From Macrocystis pyrifera (lineage: Eukaryota > Sar > Phaeophyceae > Laminariales > Laminariaceae): a stretch of 64,000 nt of DNA. Made by a program: the position numbers and the translations under genes. Shown here in pieces: positions 1 to 12,710 of this stretch (position 1 is the stretch's first letter; each line of letters starts with the position of its first letter). The stretch is from the NCBI GenBank assembly GCA_031763025.1, contig JASSKH010000004.1:1240001-1304000 (forward strand), in the 5' to 3' direction. Under the pieces are notes generated by a model, which was not told the DNA's origin, searched no databases, and was given only the letters and a program-made list of their open reading frames with translations.

Positions 1-2387
1 TTCCTCTGCGAGACTCAGTACTCGCAGTAATGAAATACCCTCGATATGCCCAGTATACTTCGAGTATGAAGTATACTTCAACCGTTTGTGCGCCGTGCCG
101 ACAAGTCTCAGGCCCAGCGTTCGGCACAAAACATACACCAGCTACGAGCTGGTACACAACGCCAACCGCCATACCTAATAAAACACACCCAGATAGTCCC
201 GCACGAGTGGGAGTTGGAGCAAACTACTTTCGCTGGAGACAACTTGAGCACTCAAAGCAGTCTGCCAGTATTTCGATATAATATTATGCATGACTGCGAA
301 TGCTCTCAGTATCTCGTTCTGTACTGTGCGCATATATTGCCTTCACCCCAAGTATTTATGTCGTGTTTCGATACTACTGCGGGTACATCCTGTATCCTCG
401 GGGTTCGGTACTGCTCATACTCACTCTCATTACTCTCAGTATTTGGGCCTTCTCAGTACTCGCAGTAGTTTTGCCGCCTGTATTCCAATACTCTCAGTAC
501 TCGGACTACGATTTGTTCTCGAGCATTTACCTGTGAAACCTTGATATTATACCCTGAGCAACAAGAAACATTTATTTTGGGGGTATATATATTTCGTAGT
601 ACCAGTAGTATGTATGTGCTGCACCCTATTACTCAGCCTGTCACAAAGTATTTTGGCGCAACCTCGACCTCGCGCAACTTTTATGTACTCACGAATTAAT
701 CGCCGCGAGTCAGCTGGATCAATATATCTCAACTTACCGATATCCTATTATATAGTATTGTAGTAATTAATGATCCCACACTAATTCCGCGAACAGCAGT
801 ATAATATAGTCTGTCCTCAAAAATATGCTGTGTGTGTGTTCTTCACGTTAAAATGATGGGTGGGTGCAGGTGCTATACTTCTAAAAAAGTGTGCAGGGTT
901 TCATACGAGTATTATTATTTCGCTCTTGCGCCACTCCCCTATTAATACGGCACCTCCCGGAGGGGAACCTTGTATTATATAGTATTGATGGTACTATTAT
1001 TATAGATAGTGTCTGAAATTGGCCCCAGGTACCATACGATATAGACAACAAACACTCATCGAAAAAAAGAGCCATCGGAGACGTCCCACCGCTTTCGGAC
1101 GAAAAAAAATCTCCGCAGCGAAAAATAACCAAAATAGGCGGAATGACCAAGCAACTATTAATAATGCCGCGCGAAAAAAAAAAACTTGTGTTGATTGTTG
1201 GCAACGAGCACACGTCGGGCAAAAAGTCGGCGGCGCCTTTTTTCAACCAATGAAGAGGAGGGTGCGGCGTCAGGAGCAAACAATCGAGCAAACAATCAGT
1301 AACATACGACATATTATACTGGCAAGAAAAAAAAAGAAAACAACGGATGGATGCCAAAATCAGTCAAATATCATTCCGCTAACCCGATAACAACAAAAAA
1401 CTAACCCGGCGGACGAAGCGAGGGGCAATCGTTTTTACAACGCCTCCGGGCAGCAATTTCCTGGAGCTCCATCACTTCCTGTTACAAAGAGGATTATTGA
1501 TAGAGGGACGACCGGGTTTGATAACAACGGTCGCCGCTACAGCAAGCAAAACAGGGCAGACAATGCCCCTCTTGGGACCTCAGGATGAAAAGTTGACACC
1601 CAAGTGACCAATACAGCAACGGCCACCGTGATGCGGGGATGATACGCATGGCTGTCCCAGTGACATCGCAAGAAGTCGTACGGCACCGCCGCGCCATCAT
1701 TCTGCCCGTACTGCTCCGCGCTCAGGCTGCTGATAGATGGTTGATAACGCCAAAGTTACCAACAGGTTGTTTCGCTCAATATGTCTGTGGGTCACAAAGG
1801 GGTTCAAGGTAGTGGGCGTTATTTTATTTATATCCATCGACATCCAGCACATCCAGTGTCCGTGCTCATCAATCGTGCTCGTCACTCCCCGGTCATCCTT
1901 AAGGTTTAGACAACATACAAACAGTACTATAAGTTTGGTCTTATCCACCGTCTACGAGTATTAATGGTGATACAGAAGAGAGTAAGTACATCAGTACGAC
2001 TAGGACCGTGCTGCGCCCAAGTCGTATCGTACAATTCCTTGCATTGTACTGTTGTGGACACCAGACTTTGCCCTTGTACCATCTCCACAACCAACTAGTG
2101 GTCGACAAAGAGAATGGACTACTCGTATACCAGGTAGACTATACTCGTACAGGATGTCACGGTTTGACCCTTTGCCGGCCGACCCTTACGCAGACAAAAA
2201 ACGTACAACTAGACACGAAAGCCAGCAGAGGCATTGACGCGACCAAACAGACCCGCCTCGAAAGAAAAAGCGCCCTTGCCATTGCCATCGGGTGGTCGAT
2301 GCTGTATGCGTAATTTTCGTCATCACTTTCCCCCCTCTATTCTTGACCTCCAAAAAGGGCAAAAAAAGAAAAAGGGGCCCAAATTGC
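1..2387. other. No gene recognised
   Basis: AT-moderate sequence with short dispersed motifs. 924-985 matches 9481-9535 (CGGAGGGGAACCTTGTA). Open frames are short and without family resemblance. Confidence 0.6.
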
Positions 2388-2494
2388 CAGGGCTCTTTGC
2401 GGGTCAAGACCCCACCCGAGGGTCGGGTCAGGAAGCGTTCCAAATATCACGGGTCGGCTCGGGTCGGGTTTGACCCGACTCGTGAACAGCCCTG
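2388..2494. mobile_element. hAT-like short TIR element with GGGTCGGGT repeats
   Basis: Ends CAGGGCTCTTTGCGGGTCA and TGACCCGACTCGTGAACAGC/CCTG. CAGGG...CCCTG ends are hAT-like; no matching 8-bp target duplication was seen. A related sequence lies at 28940-29102. Confidence 0.55.
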
Positions 2495-3369
2495 AAACAC
2501 CACCTTTTGGATACAAAATGAAATCGTGCAGTCACTATCAAATACCAGCACTGTCTGATAGGTCGAGGTTAAGGCTGGCCTCTCGGCCGCCTGTAAAGTT
2601 TTCGTGTAAACGCCAACGAAACTCGTGGGGTTGGCGAGGCGGCGCGACCGCCCTTTGCTAACGTTACAGATGTGGTGTGTAATTGGTTCAGGGGACCGCC
2701 GTCGACAGTTCCAGTTCCATGGAATGCCTGCTGGGAGGCATCCTTCAGGCCGAGGTAAGACGCCGAGCGCTCACGGCAACAACAGCCTGTATATAATACA
2801 TATACATTCGTGCAGCAACAGTTGAATAGCAGCACAACTGAAGCAGAAATACACCAGCAGCAGCAGTAGTAGAAAAACAGTAGCACAACACCGGCAGTAG
2901 TGCAACAACAGCAACACAACAGCAGTAGAACGGCAGTAGAATGGCATGAACACGAGTACCATGCCTGGTACAAATCAACAATCGTTTTTTTTTTTTTAAT
3001 TGTCTTTGCTGCGTACCCTCCCGGATACCGGCCTCTCTCCAGAAGAGGACAAGCAAGCTCGGTCCCGTACTACTTTACATACCTACCAGGTATTAGGTCA
3101 ATACAGCAGTCAAATACGCTATCGACAGGAGACCGCGGTTTGACCCCTTGCCTTACCGCCTCCCTAGACTAAAACTCTTTTAACCTATCAGTAAGGACCA
3201 CAAGAGCTCTTGACGAGCCCACAAATCTCCGTCTCCTACATCATATCATATCAGGTATTAACAGCACATTTGGAGGCAGTGACCAACACCGTACACAGAG
3301 CAACACGCAACTACCTGGTATCCATCCCACCGTGGTAAATCCCCAACCCGATTTTCTCCGAAGCAGGCA

Positions 3370-3485
3370 TGGCACACACAACGACAATGGTGTCCTTGGA
3401 ATAACCTCGTCGAGATATTTCCAGAGGCGCGTCGTTCTGTGCTAGCGTTACGGTGTAGCACCCTCCCTGACACCGAGAAAATCAG
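3370..3485. repeat. Dispersed repeat F, copy 1
   Basis: ACAATGGTGTCCTTGGAATA, ACCTCGTCGAGATATTTCCA and GAGAAAATCAGCCTCG; other copies near 23472, 24598, 46655 and 58440. Confidence 0.6.
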
Positions 3486-3493
3486 CCTCGATA

Positions 3494-3551
3494 TAAATAT
3501 ATATACTCGATATATATATATATATATATTACATATATATATATATATAAA
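3494..3551. repeat. AT microsatellite
   Basis: TATATA runs with small interruptions. Confidence 0.9.
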
Positions 3552-3649
3552 TCCGTCCGACGACGTGTGCTAACACCGCCGTGGTGGCCCCTAACATACT
3601 TCATAGGCTCAAAAATGGAGAGAGAGAGCCTTCCAAATGTATTTATCTA

Positions 3650-3759
3650 CGGGGGGGGATCATAGTAAATAGGACCAAATATTGTTCGTAAAAATATCAC
3701 AACATATATATATTTTTTTGTGTCTGCCGTAGGTCCTATTTAATATGGCCCCCCGTAAT
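3650..3759. mobile_element. Foldback MITE family M, copy 1
   Basis: Family consensus of ~110 bp: TA-TTACGGGGGACCATAGTA, AATAGGACCAAATATTGTTA, a T-rich middle with GGTTTTTGTGTGTACC, then GTAGGTCCTATTTACTATGG and CCCCCGTAA-TA. The two halves are long inverted repeats. This copy has a damaged left end. Confidence 0.85.
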
Positions 3760-4016
3760 TTGAAGAATACAAGCGCAGCATCGATGGAAAGGCTATCATC
3801 GACCGCATGGTTTTTTACACAAAACAACAAATCCGATTCACGCGGCGGTTCTCGATATATATACACGCACCAAAGTGGGTGTATTGGGCTTTTTGGGGCC
3901 TATTTACGATGGGCCTCCGAAATAGTGAAAGTGTCATATCTTGCGCGTTACCAGGTGCCCTAAAGCGCTGGTCGTGTACGCCTCGTAGCATTTTCGTAAG
4001 GCACCGTTAGGACGAG

Positions 4017-4131
4017 CTATTACGGAGGACCATACATAGTAAATAGCACCTACGGTATACACAAAAACCTACATATTTCCCTATTTTTACCAACAAAATT
4101 TGGTCCCATTTACTATGGCCCCCCGTAATAG
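4017..4131. mobile_element. MITE M, copy 2
   Basis: Reverse orientation. The left arm reads GACCATACATAGTAAATAG where other copies have GACCATAGTAAATAG (TA to TACATA). Confidence 0.88.
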
Positions 4132-5642
4132 TTGATACTTCGTCTTCTTGAGACCTCTGCTGCCAAAGCGTGGACGAGTCCATCTTTGGTGAGGCCGTAA
4201 TCGGGGCAGTGGGTAGGCTGCTTCCCGTCAAGTCCCTGCCCAGATATAGTGCTTGGTTTCTGACGCAAGGGAGTGCGATCGCCTTCATTTTCGCTTTTTA
4301 AGCGCACCGCTGTGCGAAACAAGGGCACTGCTGGCTATGCGAAACTAAGGACCTCTGTGCGGCAAGCGGCAAGTGAACCAAGTTTCGTTCTCGCTTCGTC
4401 GACACTCGTCGACACTCCATCGTGCGACTCTGGGGCACTGACAGCTGTGCTATATGGAAATGGATCAGAGCAAGGTGTGCTGTGTGTACGAATTCACGAA
4501 CAGGGGGGGGGGTATAGATCTTCGAGAATATTCCGGCGGTCACATACACACGCAAGCAGACGAGACGGTAGGGTTAAGCTTGGGCACTCGAGTGCATCAT
4601 CGCACCCTTGTGCGCAAGTGCGTCCCTATTCATAATATCTCCATTGCGTACTTTTATCGCACCGTTGCTCGGAACTACCACCGCAAGGACCCATGCGCGA
4701 AAAGTTAATAAAATCACGTCATTCTCTGTTATGCTCAAAAATTGAGCGCACCACCGTGCGAAACTACGGCACTTCTGCGCGAAACCCAAAAGGCCCTGCG
4801 CCTACGCGTACACCCCGAACCCTTACGCTCTACCGTATGCCCTCTGGTACCAGTATACCGGTAATATCATACCATACGTAGGTTCTACAATACGTGCGTA
4901 CCGTTACTCAGTACCACGTACCTGGTACCACGTATGGTATGGCACTCTTGCCCCTTGACAGACAGTCGCCATGGAACTCCCTACACTAAAAGTAGTAGAC
5001 TGAGTCGGAAGAGGCACTCTGGCAGGTCAATACCAGACAGCAGTCAACCGGCATTTTTCGTTAGCAATGGCATCGCACCACTATTAATAGAGTATACTAT
5101 TAACATTAATATTGATAGCAGGTCTTGAAATGCTTGAACGCTGTGTTTGGTAGGGTATGCACTGCTCTACTTTGGGGTACCCGGATAACCTACCCGACGG
5201 GTATAACTCACCAATGGGAACGTTCTCCCTACAATAGTCGTTTGAGACCACAGACCTTGTATCTCTCTAGGGTGCAGAGTCAGCACGGACACTGGGTGTA
5301 CTGGATGTTGACGAGTAGAAAAACGGCCTAGTATAAAGAACATACAACAAACACATCACCGCCACCAAAACCGCAAGTACCCGTCGTGATGTTACGTCCG
5401 ACGATATTTTGGGTGATGTACTCGGGCAGTCGGGTAGCCTTTCGGCAAAGCGCCAAACACCTACTTCCCCGGGTTTCTATCCGGGTTTGCCCGTGTCCTA
5501 CCCGCGGGTAGAACGGCGTAGAGGTAGGTTACCAACGGATACGTGTGTATCACACCTGGCACCATATTGCAGACGAATACCTCAACCTCAGTACCATACC
5601 CGTCTCAATAGGACGTATTCTGCTGTTAATACGGTAATATCG

Positions 5643-5821
5643 TATTACGGGGGATCGTATAATAGTAAATAGGACCAAATATTGTCATTAAAAATAGGTT
5701 TTACAAGGGGCCATAGTAAACAGGACAAAATATTGATGGTGAAAATAGGTAAATATTATATCATAGGTTTTGGTCTGTACCATAGGTCCTACCTGGTATT
5801 AACTATGGTCCCCCGTAATAG
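5643..5821. mobile_element. MITE M, copy 3 (compound, 179 bp)
   Basis: Two left-arm segments in series (AGTAAATAGGACC and AGTAAACAGGAC) and one right arm, which has CCTACCTGGTATTAACTATG for CCTATTAACTATG. Suggests partial duplication plus a TACCTGGTA insertion. Confidence 0.85.
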
Positions 5822-6568
5822 TGTGATACTATAATATGATTACAATACAGCAGTACCGGTCGCCCCGGTAGTCTATTAATAGGAGTTAGCCTCAAATGCT
5901 ACTGTTTAATAGAATTGATAGCCAAATTCGAATCCCACCGTGGTGATATATTTATACTACTTGCAAGAAATACAAAGGAACCAATTGCTGAGAGCGCCTT
6001 CGTGGTGTGGGTAGGCGGAATCCGACGTAGAGTCGACGAGGCAATAAAGGGCTTAAGCCTTCTCGCGTTAAGAATGCAATGCACTACGTAACCTACGAGT
6101 GGGGAGGGGAGGCAAGAGTTTACCATCGTATGTATGGTTATATTTGCGAATTTTTCGTACTTTTTCGAACATGTCTCTTCGTACGAGCACTTTTTGGCAA
6201 CACGCTTAGGTACTCGGACATAGGTACTCGGACCTATGGGAAGTCCGGCCGGACACATTGGTCGAGGTCCGTGCGCGATCCGTGCCCTCTGGAGCGCGTG
6301 GCAAGCCCTAAAGGATTTTTTTTCGGCGGGAGTGGATGAGACGGTTTCCCTGGTTTCAGCACGAGAGGCCTTATTTTGTACGTACGTACCGGCAGAACGT
6401 TGTCTGTTTGTTCCCCTCGGCTCTCATCAGCACACAACCCAGACATGTATCAGGTGGACAACAGACAACAAGCAGAAATACCAAAGTTATAACGCTGCCG
6501 CCCATGGGCACCAGCAGGCAACACCGTGCGTGTGTGACGCACCCATCTGTGCTCTGCTGCCGCCGTAG

Positions 6569-6679
6569 CTATTACGGGGGACCATAGTAAATAGGACCAA
6601 ATATTGTTAGTAAAAATAGGCAAATATATAGGTTTTTGTGTGTACCGTAGGTCCTACTTACTACGGTCCCGCGTAATAG
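6569..6679. mobile_element. MITE M, copy 4
   Basis: Near-complete copy flanked by CTATTA and TAATAG. Confidence 0.9.
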
Positions 6680-6815
6680 TTGTGTTTTTTTTCGGAGGCT
6701 GCGGTCTATAATCCGCCATCTTCCGATTTTTGCTGCCGCTGTGTGACAGACTCACGCTAACTATGGACGGAAATGTAAGCGCCGTTTGCATTGAATTTTA
6801 ATGCGCCAACGGTCC

Positions 6816-6890
6816 TTCTACTTCCGATGTTTTGTGTTGCTTCTACTTCCGATGTTTTGTGTTGCTTCTACTTCCGATGTTTTGTGTTGC
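6816..6890. repeat. 25-bp tandem repeat, 3 exact units
   Basis: Unit TTCTACTTCCGATGTTTTGT + GTTGC, three identical copies. Confidence 0.95.
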
Positions 6891-7152
6891 TTGCCGCGAG
6901 CACACACCAGACATTATACTGCTGTAGACAGTAAATACAATGGAAGAGAATAAATACAACGTTACAACCCCGTCCAACAGCACAAGCAGCGGCCACAAAC
7001 ACCACGCGCATGCGGTGTACTGCTCTGGCTGGTTGCTTGATCGGAGGCTGCGATCCGTCATCCGTCATCACCACCTCTCTCTTGTGCTGTGCCCTGCATA
7101 TGCGTCCGGTGTGTCGCGCGCCGCAAAAAATAATACCACGGCAATACGTATG

Positions 7153-7232
7153 GATCTTTCGCAGTATGGCAAAACGGTCATCATGCCCGATTTTGGACTT
7201 TAAGGCGCGAGTTCGATCCTCGCAGAGAGGTC
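7153..7232 (+). tRNA. tRNA-like sequence, probably pseudo or SINE-derived
   Basis: A perfect T arm (GCGAG TTCGATC CTCGC) follows a TTGGACTTTAA anticodon-like loop, and the ends GATCTTTC and AGAGAGGTC can pair with wobbles. The anticodon stem does not close and the D arm is poor, so it is not a convincing functional tRNA. Confidence 0.3.
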
Positions 7233-7549
7233 AGATCTTTTGTTTCCCACCTGGTGCTTTTTTTTCAATTTGTTTTTGTACGAAGTATTACCTACGTAAC
7301 CCAGACACCACAAACAACAAACAGCACATGGAAAGTGCAGGGGGCGTGCTGCAACCAGCTGGCTACAAGGCTGTACACGCCTGCCGCCCGCCTGCAGACC
7401 AGGAAGCAACATCACGCGTGTGCGGTAGTTTGTCCGCGCTGTATTGCTGTGGCTTCCTATTAATTGTTTTTTTTCATTTGCCATCTGTAGAGCTGGGGGT
7501 CTCTGCTGTTGTGTGATACGTGCATGTTGCCACAGATAAACAAAAACGC

Positions 7550-7602
7550 TGCGGCTGCGGCTGCGGCTGCGGCTGCGGCTGCGGCTGCCGCTGCCGCTGC
7601 TG
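7550..7602. repeat. GCGGCT hexamer microsatellite
   Basis: Tandem GCGGCT/GCCGCT; gives poly-Ala or poly-Gln-Pro frames that are not genes. Confidence 0.9.
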
Positions 7603-8038
7603 CAGTGCGATTTTCGTGGGCAGCTCAGTCTGGTCGAGAGTTCCAGTCCTTTCTTCGGTGCATCCTTTTCTATTTATGTACATATCATCCCACTACTGTC
7701 CTCCCGCGTTCTGTGTGTCTCGCGTGGAGTGCTTTCAAACCTTTTTTTCGCCGACAGTCCTCGCTGTGGTGCAGGAGGGGTCTTTTTCGCCGTGAGCGCC
7801 GCAACAAAGATACCTGGTACCTGGTATGCATCAACATACTGACGAATATGATACAATGTTCGACGGAACCATCACGGAAATCCACAAAACCGATCTAGTC
7901 AACACAACAGTTGTAACAACACTTCTACACTTCGTATTTCGGTGGATGTCTCGTCTCCAAAAATGCACGTGCAGTTTTGCACACTTGTAAAAGGGCCTAC
8001 AACTCTTTACGTACAGTAATATACAGATACAGCAGTAG

Positions 8039-8152
8039 TGGTCCCTCTATAGCGGCAACCGGCGTTACTACTCACTTTAGTGCCGGTACCGGCGCTATTG
8101 AGGTTTTGGGATTCCCTCAATAGCGCCGGGACCGGCACTATAGAGGGAATAA
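8039..8152. repeat. Foldback repeat CCTCTATAGTGCCGGT, copy 1
   Basis: TTAGTGCCGGTACCGGCGCT, TATTGAGG and the complementary CCTCAATAGCGCC ... GGCACTATAGAGGGA form a long hairpin. Confidence 0.7.
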
Positions 8153-8956
8153 ATTACTCTTAAGGTGGAGGACACCAGCTGCTACTAGGCCAAATGGAGC
8201 GACATATGAAGGGGGAATGCAGTGCGTGTCGGCGGGGAGGGACTTCGGTAACATAGGGACAGGTATGCGTGCTTCGCCACGGAAGAGCAGCGGGGGTGTG
8301 CATGAAAAGCGGCACAGCATCATTGCGGTACGTACTGTACGTGGACGCTAAAACGAAAATATATGAGGTTATATATATATAGCCCGTCTTGCTGGTGTAA
8401 ATTTCGCATTTATGGTCGTTTTGCTCAGCGAACAAGCTTACTGCTGTACCTCCATGTCACGTGCGTACTGGTCTTGCTTGGGTAGAGAAGATGTCCGTCA
8501 CAAGCTACCGTACCGTACCACGAACGAGGTAAAAACCGTACCAAATATAAAAACAAAAACGGAATACAGTTCCCGTGCCAGCTTTCGAGGCTCCGATTGT
8601 GGATAGCCTCGCGGCAGTGCATAGAGGGCAGATGCGGTGGCCTTCTTGCCCCATGTCAACACACGTGCTGTGCCGTGGAGCCCACCACATCCCGCACGAC
8701 ATGGGTGGCCGTGAGGAGCTACTGGCCTGAGATCCTGCACCGCGCACAGTTTACCTGCTGCACAGGGCATGGTGTGCCTCTACTGCTGATGTTGGTACGG
8801 GTAGGTGCTGCTGCTGTGTGTGTACTCGTACAAACATTTGAAGTGCCTCGGTCGTTCCTCGTAGAGAGATGGGAGGCGTGCTTTTTAGGGTTTATTAACA
8901 GTACAGTACAGTACAGTAAGCAGATGCGGCCAAACCAGGTATGAAAAAAATGTGAA

Positions 8957-9076
8957 ACCGGCGCTACTGAGGGAGGCGGTAATGACAATACCGGCGTCAT
9001 AGAGGCCATCCCTCTTCCGTCTGTGCCAAGCGATTAGACCGCAGCTAGAGCGGGCAACCGGCACTATAGAGGGACC
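8957..9076. repeat. Foldback repeat CCTCTATAGTGCCGGT, copy 2
   Basis: CGGCGCTACTGAGGGAGG at one end and AACCGGCACTATAGAGGGA at the other. Confidence 0.6.
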
Positions 9077-9146
9077 ACTCCTCTGTACCAGGTATTTCAT
9101 AACGTCGTGAGTATTGTTGTATCCTGTGCATGCTATATCAAGAGCC

Positions 9147-9466
9147 GGCGTCCCCGGTGGCTTGGTAGGTGGTCCGCGTGCCTGTCAAGATCAATTTCGT
9201 GGGTTCAAGTCTCACCGATTGCATGCTCACAGGGACTTTTTCTTGCATAGAAAATTGATGAGCGGAAAGCGCGAAAGCGTGAGTTGGCTACATTCGATGA
9301 AAATCGACGAGCAGTGGGAATGTTGAACCCTATGCGCGACAAAAAATATAGGCACGTACCGGGGGGGAGAAGGGACGACATCTGTGACCACGGCTTGTCC
9401 AGAAGATCGTCGAGGGTAAAACCTCCTACGAATGGGCTGGAAAGTAAAAGTGATGAAAAAAAAAAA
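9147..9466 (+). mobile_element. tRNA-headed SINE, copy 1
   Basis: About 320 bp. The head GGCGTCCCCGGTGGCTTGGT has a box A (TGGCTTGGTAGG) and box B (GGGTTCAAGTCT) with a pairing T stem GTGGG/CTCAC. The body contains CTATGCGCGACAAAAAATA and the tail AAAAGTGATG then A11. Non-autonomous retroposon moved by another element's reverse transcriptase. Confidence 0.85.
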
Positions 9467-10239
9467 TGGTTTTCAATTCGTCCTTGCGTCACTCCCTTCG
9501 GCATGTCCCGGAGGGGAACCTTGTACGTATTATGGTGACCCCCGATCTGAGTCAGTACTATTATTAATAATACAAATAATACCTGGTATTCCGACAGAAG
9601 CAGGACGGAAAGAGTAAAAGACCGGAAAAAATAATACAAGGGATGGAGACTTTTTTTTTTTTTTAATCCCACGAGTGGTAGGGTAGCTATTAATAGACGT
9701 AGCGACCCCAACACCAGGAGTATCTGGTATCGTAAAATGTTGTAAATATAGCAGAACGACAGCTTGTTAATGAAGAAAAAAATAATGTTGCATTAATAAG
9801 TACAGCAGTAGTGTAAGGTAGGACATGTTTCATATGATGTGGAACGAAACACCTGGTTCAAAAGTTCAAAACACCCACCACGAAATACGAACACGAATGA
9901 TCTTCCGTCTTCGTGCTTTTGCGCTTTCGTGCGACGTGGTGGCTGTGAATTTCAGTGGAACATCTTGAATTTTAACCAACGGTAAAGTTGGAAAGTTTTT
10001 CTATTAATACTTCATCGAAACCGCACGTATTTGCGACTTGGTGCGACGGTAAAACTCAGATTACAAATATAACAATGGTTGGAAAGAAACAGGGGGGAAA
10101 GGGAAGGATAAAGGAAACACACAGCAGCATTTTTCCATCTTTCATTTTGACATATTTCATCCAGCTTCCTTTACAGCCAAGCGGGTTCGACCGTTTCTAT
10201 TTCGGAACGAACAGTTCACCCGGCTGCCCAATACTGCTG

Positions 10240-10457
10240 CTGCTTGATCAATATTTACCCATGCTAAAAAAAAAAAAGAAAAAAGCGAGTATGTACTCAG
10301 TACTCGACGCTACTTGTACTACAGCAATAATATATCAGGTATAACGCTGCTCGATCAATATTTACCCATGCTAAAAAACAAAACAAAAAAAGCGAGTATG
10401 TACTCAGTACTCGACGATACTTGTACTACAGCAATAATATATCAGGTATAACACTGC
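10240..10457. repeat. 107-bp tandem duplication
   Basis: Two copies beginning GATCAATATTTACCCATGCT and ending ATATCAGGTATAAC, differing mainly in the A run. Confidence 0.9.
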
Positions 10458-11839
10458 TCTGTACTTGTACTCGTACGTATAATATGTACTATTAATAAGT
10501 ATCAAGTTCAAAGAAGTCGGCAGACGGCACTCTTGCCGCGTCAGGGAACTCCCCACAAAATCAACAACATTTACGAAATTCAAAAAAACACTGTTAATGA
10601 AACAATTGTAGCAGGTAGTACTGCTGTGTGTACCACCTATAGAGGCGTTGACGTCCAAAAACTGGACCACGTCAACCGATATAAGGAAGGAGTATACACC
10701 AGGTATTTAATTTGTCATTAATAGTACAGCACTATTAATAGTACACAGCAGTTATTCCTTGCGAGTATCGCGAGTATCATATTATGTAGTTTCAACCGTG
10801 TGCGTCTTGTTCTTCACACCAAACCGGTCTTTCTATCCATACATGTATACCGATACGAGGGAGATACTCACAAGCTCTGTCTGTGGTCAGAAAACTGCAA
10901 CACAGCAGCAGCAGTAGACATACTTACACCAGTAGATCATTGCTATATAAGGAGTAAAGTAAGCAGAGTAGACAACGCAATGTCACTGGATACGACAAGC
11001 ACGACATACATACCTGGTAAGCATTCTAGCATGCGTTGTAGGGGAAGAAAATCGAAAATCCAAAGAAACGAAGAAAACAAAAATCGAATCTAAAAAGAAG
11101 GGCAATGTTGCATCTGAAATTCGAAATTCGGCACGCCGATACTGTATAATATGCAAATCACGGTGCATTATGGCACTGCTCCTACACAGCAGTATAGTTG
11201 TTGTGGCACGTCAATCGGGCTATTATCGGTGGCACCTGTCTGACATCACAACCCTTTCGTAGTTCAGGTGTGCGATACGATCGACGTGTCAAGTTTCCCG
11301 CGTGAGCGTGTCTAACTCATTAGCCCTAAATCTTAAGAATCTTGGGCGGGTGGGTCAAAGCTGACAGAACAACAAAATCCAGCTTGGATTCGCGGGAAAA
11401 AAAATGGAAAATACGGAAGTACTGCATGTTGCTGCGAACTGTGAAATAACGAGTAAAAAGCGAGCTGCGAGTATGAAAGATACGAACCTGGCACGTGCGT
11501 GCGAGTATGATATTGGAAGCGGACCCAGTACACTGGTATATACCAGGTATAATGTACAAGCGAACAAAAACAGAGTAGTTGAGTGCTGATGTATCGGATA
11601 CGAAGACAGCAGCAATTAATAGAGGGCATCTACTATTGATATTAATATTAATATTAAATGCACTGCCGTACAAGGTGCTACACTGGAAAGCTGGTACAGG
11701 ATGGTGAACTAAGATTTTGGGTGCGGTCTACTCTCAAGCTCTACAAAGGACTATCGGATTTAAGAATACCCTTAAAAAAAATCTTGACTTGTGGTGCTAG
11801 TGTTCTGGTTACAGGTGCTGGTCTCTTTGTGGGTGCCAT

Positions 11840-12177
11840 GTTTTTTTTTTTTTTTTTTTTTTTTTATCCATCACTTTTACTTCCCAGCCCACTCGTAGGA
11901 GGTTTTACCCTCGACCATCTTCTGGACAAGCCGTGGTCACAGGTGTCGTCCCTTCTCCCCCCCGGTACGTGCCTATATTTTTTGTCGCGCATAGGGTTCA
12001 GCATTCCCACTGCTCGTCGATTTTCATCGAATGTAGCCAACTCACGCTTTCGCGCTTTCCGCTTATCAATTTTTTATGCAAGAAAAAGTCCCTATGAGCA
12101 TGCACTCGGTGGGACTTGAACCCACGAAATTGATCTTGACAGGCACGCGGACCACCTACCAAGCCACCGGGGACGCC
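11840..12177 (-). mobile_element. tRNA-headed SINE, copy 2
   Basis: Full copy in reverse orientation with a 25-base T run (A tail) at 11841 and the head at 12177. Body nearly identical to copy 1. Confidence 0.85.
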
Positions 12178-12615
12178 TTACATTGTACCAGAGGGTGTTT
12201 ATGACTACCAGAGATAAGATAAAGAAGCGCTGCAGTGTGAAAGCTGAAAGAGTCGACCACGAGTAACACAACTATTAATAACTGCTTTACGAGTACGAGT
12301 TGAGTCTTGTATCCTACGGTCGTATATACATATATACTTGACATCTAGACATGCGATGGTGAGAAATGAAATCACAAGCACCATCTACCTACCTAGCGAC
12401 GATACCATCGTACCGTGTTGGCTGGTGTGTGTTCTTCACAACTGATGGTAGCAAGTATGAACTCTTCACATTTAACTGCTTAGAAAATATGAAAATCATC
12501 ATACATCCCCAGAACAACGCACAACAGACGCCACAGAGTTGTTGACCCCTCTGGGACTTCGGAGGGGGGAAACGTCGAAAAAAGTTATCATTACAGCAGT
12601 GTACCAGGTACGTTT

Positions 12616-12710
12616 AACCCCTTTAGTACCGCAGTCCCGATTTGGGGACAAACCAGTCTAATTCCAAGTGATTAGTCCCCAAAAAAGGACTGCGGTACTA
12701 AAAGGGTTAA
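12616..12710. repeat. Foldback repeat GCAGTCCCG...GGACTGC, copy 1
   Basis: AACCCCTTTAGTACCGCAGT and ACTGCGGTACTAAAAGGGTT are inverted ends; TTGGGGACA and TGTCCCCAA lie inside. Confidence 0.75.

Noticed and set aside
7509..7660. Poly-Ala/Gly coding region
   Set aside because: Only a GCGGCT microsatellite with open frames in several phases.
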